64,000 nt of DNA from Colius striatus (taxonomy: Eukaryota; Chordata; Aves; Coliiformes; Coliidae): NCBI RefSeq assembly GCF_028858725.1, contig NC_084790.1, positions 26,329,031 through 26,393,030 of the forward strand, read 5' to 3'. The notes below the pieces were generated by a model that made no database searches, had not been told where the DNA came from, and was given only the letters and a program-made list of their open reading frames with translations. A program made the position numbers and the translations under genes. Below are positions 1-8,598 of this stretch, piece by piece (within the stretch, counting starts at the first letter, position 1; the number at the start of each line of letters is the position of its first letter).

Positions 1-444
1 ATGTTCTTCCTCTACTTATGTAAAAAAAAAGAGAAAGACTCTAACAGGTCAAATCAAGCATCTCTCCAGTCCAGTAACAAGCAGGACTTTGTATGACGTG
101 CTTCAGAGTGGTATACAGTATACTGTGGCACTATGGATCTACATCATAGTGTAGGTTCTAGTTTCAGTTCATGGCAATTCATGGGCTAGAGACTCCCTGA
201 GTTAGAAGTGGCATCAAGAGCCTCATTTTTAATAGTCCCTGAGTGGCCTAATTCTGCTTACATTCAAGGCTTTCAGTCTTCTCTAGCAATTAACAATATA
301 ACATTAATTATATGTGATATGGAAAAAAGGAAGTTATTTTTGTTTCCTTTAAAGCTATTGCTTGGGATTTCCATATTTAATGGAAATATTTAATGGAAAT
401 CATCCCTATGGATGGTATTACAGTGAAGACTAGGGAAACGTTTC
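1..444. other. Unique flank left of the provirus
   Basis: AT-rich sequence with no coding potential, splice structure or recognisable repeat beyond short A runs. It ends at the target duplication of the provirus, so it is the left half of the pre-integration site; the right half resumes at 6953. Confidence 0.5.
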
Positions 445-450
445 CTTTTC
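445..450. repeat. 6-bp target-site duplication, left copy (CTTTTC)
   Basis: CTTTTC directly precedes the 5' LTR and recurs directly after the 3' LTR at 6947-6952. A 6-bp duplication is usual for alpha- and betaretroviral integrases. The exact match shows that both provirus ends are original. Confidence 0.85.
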
Positions 451-722
451 TGTAGGCACAGATATAGCTTGGACCAGCCAGCTTGAATAAAGATGGTAGG
501 GATAAGTTAATGCAGCTGGCAAGCTACTTCAGAAACAGGTGCTGCAAGTTAATCAATTGGGTCCTGGGTGATCTCATGGTCAGAAGCAGCCTATAAGGAG
601 GTAGCTAGCAAAGGAAGGAAGGGTGGCTTTGAGTCAACTCTGGTGGTTGTACTATGTCTCTGCATGTGCATTACTTAGACTCTCTACGTCTTCGAGTGAA
701 TATTGCCTGCACTACTACAACA
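451..722 (+). repeat. 5' LTR (272 bp)
   Basis: Starts TGTAGGCACA and ends CTACAACA, matching the copy at 6666-6946. A TATA-like TATAAG sits at 592-597. The only AATAAA hexamer (486-491) lies before that TATA-like box, which is odd for a polyadenylation signal meant to act in R. Compared with the 3' copy it lacks 13 bp after ACTATG and has an extra GGAA-type 4 bp. Confidence 0.92.
592..597 (+). promoter_or_regulatory. TATA-like box of the 5' LTR
   Basis: TATAAG about 130 bases before the LTR end; the equivalent site in the 3' LTR reads ATATAAGG. It is the only TATA-like element at a sensible place for the U3 promoter. Assigned by position and sequence only. Confidence 0.5.
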
Positions 723-724
723 TT

Positions 725-742
725 TGGTGACCCTGACGTGAT
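725..742 (+). other. Primer binding site, tRNA-Trp type
   Basis: TGGTGACCCTGACGTGAT starts two bases after the LTR-terminal CA. It fits the 3' end of tRNA-Trp (the primer used by avian leukosis-type viruses) at 17 of 18 positions, the exception being a T where a C is expected. This identification relies on remembered tRNA sequence. Confidence 0.8.
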
Positions 743-1145
743 TCGCCGAATTGGTTGGATTAAGAACCCTCAGCAGAAAAGCACTTGGATTCCTGCTTGA
801 AAAGGCAAGTGATCTGAGTAAACTGATATAATGGGAAAAATGATAAGCAAAGAGGAAAATCCTGTTGACACCCTCCAGCATATCCTTGCTGAGAAAGGAT
901 TCAATTAAGAAAGAGAGGATTTGCTAAGACTTGTAAGATGAGGACAGGAAGTAGGTCTCTTTGTTTCCCCCCAAGAAGTATATGAAAAGGGATGCTGGGA
1001 AAATCTAGGAGACATGTTGAATAATGCTGTTGGCTTGTGTAAATCGGTATCATCCATTATACACCAGCTAGAAGCTGAGCGTACTGCAGCTGCTGCCATG
1101 AAAGCAGAAACTGCTGTACCATCTGCGTTCCCAGTAGATGCTAAA

Positions 1146-1260
1146 AGGTTCTTTGGAGGTGGTGACTTTATAGTACCATTGGCTCCACCTCTAGATGAAA
1201 ATACTAAGATTCTTTGGAGGGGATAATGTCATAATACCCTCGGCTCCACCTCTAGAAGAG
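1146..1260 (+). repeat. Tandem duplication inside gag carrying the PSAP-like motif
   Basis: Two copies of about 55-60 bp (about 1146-1199 and 1206-1260) both encode an RFFGG(G)D...P-x-A-P-P-L-x-E segment. The first reads PLAPPL and the second PSAPPL. They sit in different frames, so a one-base indel lies between them. Confidence 0.7.
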
Positions 1261-2722
1261 GAGAGCATGGATGTGAGCCCACCTCCACGAGAACCCCCTA
1301 GAGCACCGTTCCAGGAGCCGAATATGCGCATTGCTTCTCCTCCCCTCCCACCCACCCTTCACCATCCTGCCCCATCCCACCCTTCTGCTATGCCTGAAGG
1401 AGTACCTGGCAGAGAATGAAAGGTACGTTTTACAAATGACACTGTGGATATGCCGTTGCCCCTGAGCTCATCAATCCCTGAGTGTATTCCTCTTCCATCA
1501 TCTGCCCCAACATCTAGTGAAGTTGAAGATCAACAAAGACAATTATTAAAGGAAGAATTAAAACAACACGGAGAAGATATGAAACAGACTTTGGCCCATT
1601 TGGAGGAACTGATGGAAAAGCCAAAGGCAACAGCTAATCAACTGTTGGAATGGATTAATGAATTAACCAACCCAGAGATTAAAGTTTCATACAGGTGCTC
1701 AGAGACCCCCAGCCAGATGACTATGATCCTGCTAAGAAATGGAGAGGCCTCATACGTGATGCGGTAATCGAAGGAGAATTTATTCCACAAGCCTTTCCAG
1801 TAATAGTAGCACAAAGAAAACGACAATGGGCACCTTTGGATTGGAAGTTGGTAAGGGAAGGCCAGAAAGCTGTAATGCAATATGGCTTGTCCAACCCATA
1901 CGTTCAAACGTTATTGGATCATATTTTCACCAGTGGATTAATGACTCTATTTGACTGCCAGAAGCTAGCAGAAACCTTCCTGAAGCCCACTCAGGTATTA
2001 CTATGGGAGTCTGAATGGGAAAAAAGAGTTGATGTGGCAGTAGTAGAAAATATGGACTTACAACAGGGAGATCCGTGGCAAGTCGTCACAGCAGATATGA
2101 TGTTGGGTAAAGGACTGTTTGATGACCCTCAGGTACAAGCCCTACTGCATGAAGCTATTTTGCAGCAAACACAGACACTGGCTCATCAAGCATTTAAGAT
2201 TGTTCCTGACATGGAGGTGCCAGTTCCCTCATATACAACTATTATACAGAAACCTCATGAGCCTTTTATGACCTTTTTAGACCATCTAAGAGCAGCTCTG
2301 GATCGTATACCAAACATGTCAACTGAAGTAAAGGCGGAAATAGGGTTACACTTAGCAGTTGCTAATGCTAACCATGACTGCAAAAAGATCCTGCAGGCTC
2401 TCCTGCGGACAGCAACTTTGATCGACATGATAGAAGCCTGCTCTAGGGTAGGATCATCAGCACATTTAGCTGAAGCTATGGCAACAGCATTGAAACCTTT
2501 AGTTCAACCTCACAAAGGAAATCGGAGGCCAAAATGCTTTAACTGTGGAAAAATAGGACACGTGAAAAATCAATGTCAGTCCAGACCATTGGTATGGACA
2601 AACAGCTCCGCCAGACCATCTGGGTCCAACGGCAGATTTCATGGCAATTGTTACAGATGTGGCAAGTTTGGCCATAGAGCCACTGAGTGCCACTCTCGAG
2701 TGGCCAGACATACAATGCCTAA

Positions 2723-2729
2723 GGGAAAC
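2723..2729 (+). promoter_or_regulatory. gag-pro -1 ribosomal frameshift site (G GGA AAC)
   Basis: GGGAAAC lies in the gag frame as G GGA AAC, an X XXY YYZ heptamer of the kind known at betaretroviral gag-pro junctions (for example Mason-Pfizer monkey virus). Slipping -1 enters a frame open from 2729 to the pro stop at 3523. A 7-bp stem (AAGGGTG at 2747-2753 with CACCCTT at 2772-2778) lies downstream, but its 17-base spacing is longer than usual. Confidence 0.8.
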
Positions 2730-3523
2730 GGGTTAACGAGTGCAAAAAGGGTGAGCGCGATGACACAAAAACACCCTTCAGGTCCAACAGCTGCCTGGAT
2801 GGCCTCAGATCAGCCACTGCAGGAAGCGCAGGAGTGGATGTGGAAACAGCAGTAGATGTAACCATCCACAACACGGAGGTAACAGGTATCTCATCTAACT
2901 CTAATGGACCCCTTGGCTATGGTTTAAGTGCTTTACTTTTAGGACGGTCATCGGCCTCTCGACAGGGTATTTTTGTGCTCCCCGGTGTAATTGATGTGGA
3001 TTATGAAGGAAATATTGGAATAATGGTTAAAGTTTGGCAGCCACCAGTTCATATACCTAAAGGAACTAAAATAGCTCAATTAGTTCCTTTCAGAGCTAAA
3101 GTTCCATTTGCAGGAAGACGTAAGAATCGAGACGGTGGTTTTGGATCCACTGGAGTACCTGAGGTAAGACTGGCAATGCCACTTTCACAGGGAAAGCCCA
3201 CTCAGACGGTTGTATTCCAACATCCAAATGGTGAACACATGGTTGGGTACAACACATTACTGGATACAGGAGCAGATGTTACTATTGTTCCATTATCCTA
3301 TTGGCCAAAAAGCTGGCCTTTAGAGAATTTAGACACCCCTGTTGTTGGAGTAGGAGGAATACAGATGACAAAAATTAGCAGAGACCTGATATCAGTATGC
3401 ATACAGGGCGAAGAGAATAGATGTGTGCAAATTAGACCCTATGTAATGAATACTTCAGTTTGGCTTTTAGGTAGAGACACCTTAAGCCAAATGGGCTTTC
3501 GTTTGTCAAATGAAAATTTTTAA
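2729..3523 (+). CDS. pro: dUTPase-protease (pro) frame, intact
   Basis: An uninterrupted 264-codon frame entered by -1 shift from gag. The N-terminal half is a dUTPase domain: an AGSAG-V-D motif near 2816-2842, a G-V-I-D-x-D-Y motif near 2984-3028, P-K-G-T-K-I-A-Q-L near 3056-3085 and the glycine-rich GFGSTG motif near 3135-3154. The C-terminal half is a retroviral aspartic protease, with LLDTGAD near 3260-3280 and LLGRD near 3467-3481. In betaretroviruses the dUTPase limits dUTP misincorporation and the protease matures Gag and Gag-Pol. This is the only one of the three internal genes without a stop or indel. It overlaps gag by more than 100 bases and has no start of its own at the junction. 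Confidence 0.87.
   Translation, partial: RVNECKKGERDDTKTPFRSNSCLDGLRSATAGSAGVDVETAVDVTIHNTEVTGISSNSNGPLGYGLSALLLGRSSASRQGIFVLPGVIDVDYEGNIGIMVKVWQPPVHIPKGTKIAQLVPFRAKVPFAGRRKNRDGGFGSTGVPEVRLAMPLSQGKPTQTVVFQHPNGEHMVGYNTLLDTGADVTIVPLSYWPKSWPLENLDTPVVGVGGIQMTKISRDLISVCIQGEENRCVQIRPYVMNTSVWLLGRDTLSQMGFRLSNENF
3514..3520 (+). promoter_or_regulatory. pro-pol -1 ribosomal frameshift site (A AAT TTT)
   Basis: AAATTTT stands in the pro frame as A AAT TTT, immediately before the pro stop TAA (3521-3523). A -1 slip enters the pol frame at 3520. The same heptamer is known at the pro-pol junction of Mason-Pfizer-type betaretroviruses. The heptamer is complete here. Confidence 0.8.
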
Positions 3524-6162
3524 TGGCGGCCATTGATGGGCGACCAATCCTGAAGTTAACCTGGCTCACAGATAAACCAGTTTGGATTGATCAATGGCCG
3601 CTAAGTAAAGAAAAGCTCGCCCACATTCATGAATTAGTAAATGAACAATTAGAGAAAGGTCATATTAAGCCATCCACCAGTCCATGGAATACACCAATTT
3701 TTACTATCCCTAAAAAATCAGGGAAGTGGAGGCTGTTACATGATCTAAGAGCTGTTAATGCAGTGATGCAGGACATGGGTGCTTTAGAGCCAGGATTACC
3801 CTCTCCTGCAATGCTTCCAAAAGAGTGGCCCCTGTTGGTGATTGACCTAAAGGATTGTTTTTTCACAATTCCCCTACATGAGGATGACAGTGAGAAGTTT
3901 GCTTTTACAGTACGGTTGATTAACAAACAAGAGCCAGCAAAATGATATCAATGGACTGTTTTACATCAGGGAATGAAGAACTCGCCGACTATTTGTCAAA
4001 CTTATGTTGCCTGGGCGCTGGCACCTCTGTGCAAAAAATACCCTCATGTCTTATTTTACCATTATATGGATGATATCTTGATTGCAGGAAAAGACCTGGA
4101 CCAGCATCGCATTCTACAAGAAGTGAACCGGCAGTTAAGCATCTCCGGGTTGGTGATCGCGCCAGAGAAGGTACAAATGCACGCCTCTTGGAAATATTTA
4201 GGTAATATTATCACCGATGCACGCATTTATCCTCAGAAGGTGGCAATTAAAACAGATATTGGTAACTTAACAGATGTTCACAAGCTAATAGGTGATATCC
4301 AATGGGTACAAACCATATGTGGCATCACGAATGAGGATCTTGTGCCACTAATGCCTTTGTTAAAGGGCTCAGTAGAGGCTGATAGTGCATGAAAACTGTC
4401 CTGGCAGCAAATCCAAGCAATAGAAAAAATAGGAAACAAGATAGTCTATAACTACAGTCACTGATATGATCCTGACTTGTCAATTAACATTGCTGTGATA
4501 AGTCAAAACCAGCATGTAATGGCAGTCTTGATGCAATGGGATTCAGTAGTGAAAGACCCATTGAGGATCTTGGAGTGGATATTTTTGCCATATAATTTGC
4601 AAAAAACAATTACCACGAGGCTTGAGGCAATTGCGAAAATAATAGTTAAGGCCAGGAAACGTCTGCAGGAAATAGCAGGGATTGAGGCAGACATCATTTT
4701 CGTTCCTCTCACAGATGAGTTCTTGAACTGGGCACTGCAACAATCTGATGAATTACAGTGGGCCTTATTGTCATATCCAGGAACTATAAATAATCATTAT
4801 TCGGACCATAAATTGTTTTCTGTTAAATTTCAAATGGAAGACTGGCCGTTGAGATCAGCAGTACCCGTTAAAGGCCTGACTGTTTTTACCAATGCAAGCA
4901 AGATCCAAGCCAAGGCAGGAGTGGTTTGGTGGGAGAATGGAAAATGGCAAAATCTAACTGTTCACTCCCCAGGCAGTTCAGTTCAACTGCTGGAACTGAT
5001 GGCTGTAGTTAAAACTTTCGAGAAATGGCCAGACGTCCCATTAAACATCATCTCTGATTCCCTCTATGTGGTCGACGCCGTCACTTGATTAGAGAGAGCG
5101 TTGTTGAAAGAAATCTCTAATCAGAATTTGTATAACTTATTTCTGCGGCTCTGGAATCAGATAAATGAACGTCAAACTGCCTATTATATTGGACATATTC
5201 GAAGCCGTTCGGGCTTAAAAGATGGCCTATCAGTTGGCAATGAAATTATTGACAAGATAGTGGCAGCTCCTTTATTGATACCTATGGGGCCAATAATTGA
5301 CAAATTTTCTCAAGCCCCAAGATCGCACGATTTTTTTCATCAAGGTGCGAAAATGCTGGCAAAGCAGTTTGACCTGACCATATCAGACGCTCAGGGTGTT
5401 GTTTCCACGTGCCCTGCATGCCAGAATCAAATCGGCCTAGGAGTAGGAGTCAATCCCAGGGGTCTGGCACCATTAGGTATATGGCAAGCAGATATCACTG
5501 TCTATGCTCCTTTTGGGAGATTTAAATGTATACATGTCACTATTGATACTTATTCAGCCATGGTTTGTGCCACAGCCTTAACCAGTGACAGTTCTCGAGA
5601 CGTCATAAGATGTTGGAGGAGTTGCTTTGCAGTCCTTGGTGTTCCAAGAGAGATAAAAACTGATAATGGCTCGGGATACATAGCCAGTAAAACATGTAAG
5701 TTTCTAAACTTATGGGGTGTTAAACATACTACTGGAATCCCAGGAAATTCCACTGGTCAAGCCATTATTGAGCGGACACATCAAACCTTAAAAGGCCTGC
5801 TAGAAAAATGAAAAATGGGGGAAGAGGGGGTGAGCCCTCAAGATAGACTGATGAAAGCCCTTTATACAATGAATCATCTCAGAATTGTGGCAAACTGGAA
5901 TGAGCCAACGGCATTAACACACTTTGCCCAAATGAGTCGGGATTTGTATTTTACTGACAAACCTAAAGTTTGGTAAAAGAATCCCACTACTGGAGAGTGG
6001 CAAGGACCTGCAGATCTGTTAATGTGGGGAAGAGGCTATGCTTGTGTCATTACAGATCAAGGTCTCCGGTGGATTCCGGCAAAATGGATCAAGTCACATC
6101 AACAGAAAGGACTTAACTGTAAGACCAATGGAAAAAACAATCTTGAGGAAAGAACCAAGTGA
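3520..6162 (+). pseudogene. pol: pol with six internal stops (RT, RNase H, integrase)
   Basis: A near full-length pol (about 880 codons) that stays in one frame with no indel, but is broken by stops at 3943, 4390, 4462, 5086 and 5809 (all TGA) and 5974 (TAA). Reverse transcriptase: W-I-D-Q-W-P-L near the start, then the fingers and palm, with catalytic YMDD at 4063-4074. RNase H: the first acidic residue is replaced by Asn (T-N-A-S, codon 4891-4893), while the later E-L-M and S-D-S-L acidic residues remain. Integrase: H-x3-H at 5326-5340 and a C-x2-C zinc finger, then the catalytic triad Asp 5491, Asp 5662 and Glu 5770, with exactly 35 residues between the last two. The C-terminal G-P-x-x-L-L-x-W-G-R-G segment is recognisable after the last stop. 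The stops rule out a functional polyprotein. Confidence 0.9.
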
Positions 6163-6645
6163 TCCACCCTCAATCCACCACTCTATTAAAATGTAAACCC
6201 TCGCAACTGTGGCACCACATACGCTGCTGTAAATTCCTCCAGCTATCTGTATTGCATTAAAAGAATTGAAGAACTTAACAAGATGACCACTGGGAACTTG
6301 AAAGCAAAAATGATGTATTTTTTACAGATGAAGAGATACTTCCATCTTACAGATAATGCTCACAGATCAGCATGCTAAAGGATCTGAAGAAAAGTCCAGA
6401 ACTACATCAGGAAAAAGAAATATCAGTGGAGCTACCAAGAACTCATCCCTTCCTGCCAGTGTGCATCCCTCCTAGCAACACATATCAGATTATGTTTATT
6501 TTGAGTTTATGGATTTCTGTATTGTATTGTTCAGCAGTGTAGCTATTATTGACCTTTTGTTGTAAACTCATGGCCATGGGTAAAAACATTTGTTTTCTTC
6601 ATGTACCTTTAATTTTGAAATGTGTTGCTAAAGGCTGGCTGGTTC
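6163..6645 (+). other. Remnant region where env would lie
   Basis: About 480 bases between the pol stop and the polypurine tract, with stops in all frames. No surface or transmembrane protein motif is recognisable. A short hydrophobic stretch around 6488-6540 could be an env scrap, but this is not supported beyond hydrophobicity. An internal deletion of env, or a lineage that lost env, would give this picture. Confidence 0.6.
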
Positions 6646-6665
6646 AAAAAAGAAAAAGGGGGAAT
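6646..6665 (+). other. Polypurine tract
   Basis: An A-run, G, A-run and five Gs followed by AAT, directly before the 3' LTR start at 6666. This is the expected place and composition for the plus-strand primer of reverse transcription. Confidence 0.85.
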
Positions 6666-6946
6666 TGTAGGCACAGATGTAGCTTGGACCAGACAGCTTG
6701 AATAAAGATGGTAGGGGTAAGTTAATGCAGCTGGCAAGCTACTTCAGAAACAGGTGCTGCAAGTTAATCAATTGGGCCCTGGGTGATCTCATGGTCAGAA
6801 GCAGCATATAAGGAGGTAGCTAGCAAAGGAAGGGTGGCTTTGAGTCAACTCTGGTGGTTGTACTATGTTGCCTGTGTACGTCTCTGCATGTGCATTACTT
6901 AGACTCTCTACGTCTTCGAGTGAATATTGCCTGCACTACTACAACA
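6666..6946 (+). repeat. 3' LTR (281 bp)
   Basis: Same ends as the 5' LTR (TGTAGG...CAACA). It differs by five substitutions and carries 13 bp absent from the 5' copy. At a neutral rate of about 2e-9 per site per year (an assumption), 5 in 268 suggests an age of a few million years. Indels are ignored in that estimate. Confidence 0.92.
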
Positions 6947-6952
6947 CTTTTC
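6947..6952. repeat. 6-bp target-site duplication, right copy (CTTTTC)
   Basis: Exact copy of 445-450, directly after the LTR-terminal CA. Confidence 0.85.
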
Positions 6953-8497
6953 ACTCTTGCAGTACTGTTTGTTTTCTGATATATGTTTGTCCATCACTTT
7001 TCTCCAAAGTTATCTTCTCTCCTACAGAGCCTTCCAGTTTCTTTGAAAATCATTCCATATCTCTGAGCATCCCTGATGTCCCTTCCCATGTTTTTCTGCA
7101 AAAGCTCTTCATATAAAGTGACCAGATCTATATTTGGAAATTAAGATTTGTGTTTTAAGTATAGCCAAGGATTTGTACAGCAACATAATATTCTCTGTTT
7201 TGCTCTCAGCTCTTCATATGCTATTGTCCTTTCTGCTTGGTTGGTGTGTGTTGATACATGTTCGCATCTGATTTCTTTTGAAAATCTTAATGCTGGCAAA
7301 AATGCCACAGCAAGGGGAAAAGATTGTACGAGTGAACTTTTCACCTTCCTGACACTTCAGAGATGACTAATGGAGCATCCAAGCACCTGAGCCGCATCAA
7401 CTGCTGAGAACAGTTCCCAAATTACAGTGACAACAAAGTAGTTTTCAGAACAAATCCTCACAGAGGCTACAAGTCTGTAATCACAGGGTAAATTGAAGCA
7501 GATGGAAGGAGCCAGATGATAAGTGAAAACAAGGTGCAGAAAACATGCACCATCCTGGATCTAGACTGTTTCAGCATGGTTCAGCTAAAGGATTTGCTCC
7601 TGTTTCTCCTGTTAATTTATGAAAAACAGGTCTTACTGATGACTCAGTATGAGCTAAATGGATCCAATCAGTGAACCTTTAAGATTTTCTCCTGTGTGAA
7701 ACAATGAAAATAATATGTTTTGCTCTTCTGCTCTGGTTCTTATATTTCTTTTACATGTACTAGTACACTTCTATACATACACTTTATCAATTATGTACTA
7801 GTTCCACTATCCAGATTCCTTCTTCTGAGATAAATAAACACAGTTTATTACACGCATTTTTGTTCTCAGCAACTTGCTTTTCAATGTCTTTTGTAGTTGT
7901 TTTTATTTCAGTTTCAAATTTGGCTTGTTAGAGCTAATATTATTTTCTATTTTTCCTTTTTGTGTATATCAGTTCTATATACTTTTTGAGAATGACAGCT
8001 TTTTAACTGCCTCCTTTCCAACTTCAGGCTTTTAATTGTGGAAAAAAATATTTTAAAACATCATTTATTTGTGGGAAGAGGAGGGTGGGTTTTGGTATTT
8101 TTGGTATTAGCTGTTTTCAATTTTTCCCTGCAAGCTTGGAAATAGGGACTTTGCAACCTCTTTCTCCTCTCAAGTCTAAAGCTCTGGTAATTCTGTTGGT
8201 TCATTTAGTTTTGAGACTTTTTCACACTCTCATGTTGCTTGACCTGAAAGCAGACAGTTAACTGCCAGACACAAAGGAATAAGAGAAATCTAAAAAGTCA
8301 AGTGAAAATAAAGTTGCCCTCAGTTAGATTTATCTGACAAACAGCCTAGATAAGAAAGGAGACACATATAATAGTTCCTCTGCAGACTACTAGTAATTTT
8401 ATACTTAATTTTAGCACAGAAGGATTTTTACAGGAAAAAAATACTATTTTTTTCAAAAACAGAGCATGCAAAAAAAATAATGCAAAAAGGTAATAGG
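6953..8497. other. Intergenic, nothing recognised
   Basis: AT-rich sequence with short open frames only (longest about 83 codons, no family match). No splice-bounded coding structure or repeat was recognised. Confidence 0.5.
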
Positions 8498-8598
8498 ATC
8501 ATAGAATCACAGAATGATAGGAGTTGGAAAGGATCTTTAGAGATTATCTAGTCCAACCCCCCTGCAGAAGCAGGTTCACCTAGATCAGGTCACATAGA
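8498..8598 (-). repeat. CR1 LINE 3'-end fragment
   Basis: Starts with the CR1 terminal octamer-type repeats (ATCATAGAATCACAGAATG), then the strongly conserved 3' UTR box (GTTGGAAAGGATCTTTAGAGA, GTCCAACCCCCCTGCAGAAG). The 3' end is on the left, so the element is on the minus strand. It is 5'-truncated to about 100 bp, as most CR1 copies are. Confidence 0.92.

Larger units (their letters stand above)
831..2855 (+). pseudogene. gag: Degraded gag (matrix, capsid, nucleocapsid)
   Basis: The ATG at 831 gives an MG- start suited to myristoylation. In-frame stops follow at 906 (TAA) and 939 (TGA). Reading moves to the +1 frame between the two copies of a short repeat (1146-1260), meets a TGA at 1417, and returns to the first frame near 1670-1700. 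From there a 386-codon frame is open to 2855. It holds the capsid, with a major homology region around 2247-2312, and two CCHC knuckles of spacing C-x2-C-x4-H-x4-C at 2535-2576 and 2649-2690. A PSAP late-domain motif (Tsg101-binding type) lies at 1237-1248, and a Glu/Lys-rich, coiled-coil-like stretch at about 1530-1620. The capsid and nucleocapsid part is well preserved; the matrix and spacer part is not. Confidence 0.88.
451..6946 (+). mobile_element. Betaretrovirus-like endogenous provirus (class II ERV), env-less
   Basis: A complete two-LTR provirus of about 6.5 kb: 5' LTR, tRNA-Trp-type primer binding site, gag, dut-pro, pol, polypurine tract, 3' LTR. A dUTPase domain upstream of the protease in its own frame, reached by a -1 shift from gag, with a second -1 shift into pol, is the betaretroviral arrangement. 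Motifs seen are the capsid major homology region, two CCHC knuckles, dUTPase motifs, DTG protease, YMDD reverse transcriptase, RNase H and a D,D-35-E integrase with its HHCC finger. Only about 480 bases lie between the pol stop and the polypurine tract, and no env is recognisable. Gag has stops and frame changes; pol has six internal stops. The copy cannot make infectious particles. The LTRs differ by 5 substitutions over about 268 aligned bases, plus a 13-bp and a 4-bp indel, so the insertion is fairly recent. Confidence 0.93.

Noticed and set aside
6488..6540. Possible env transmembrane remnant
   Set aside because: Only a short hydrophobic run without neighbouring env motifs; too little to call.
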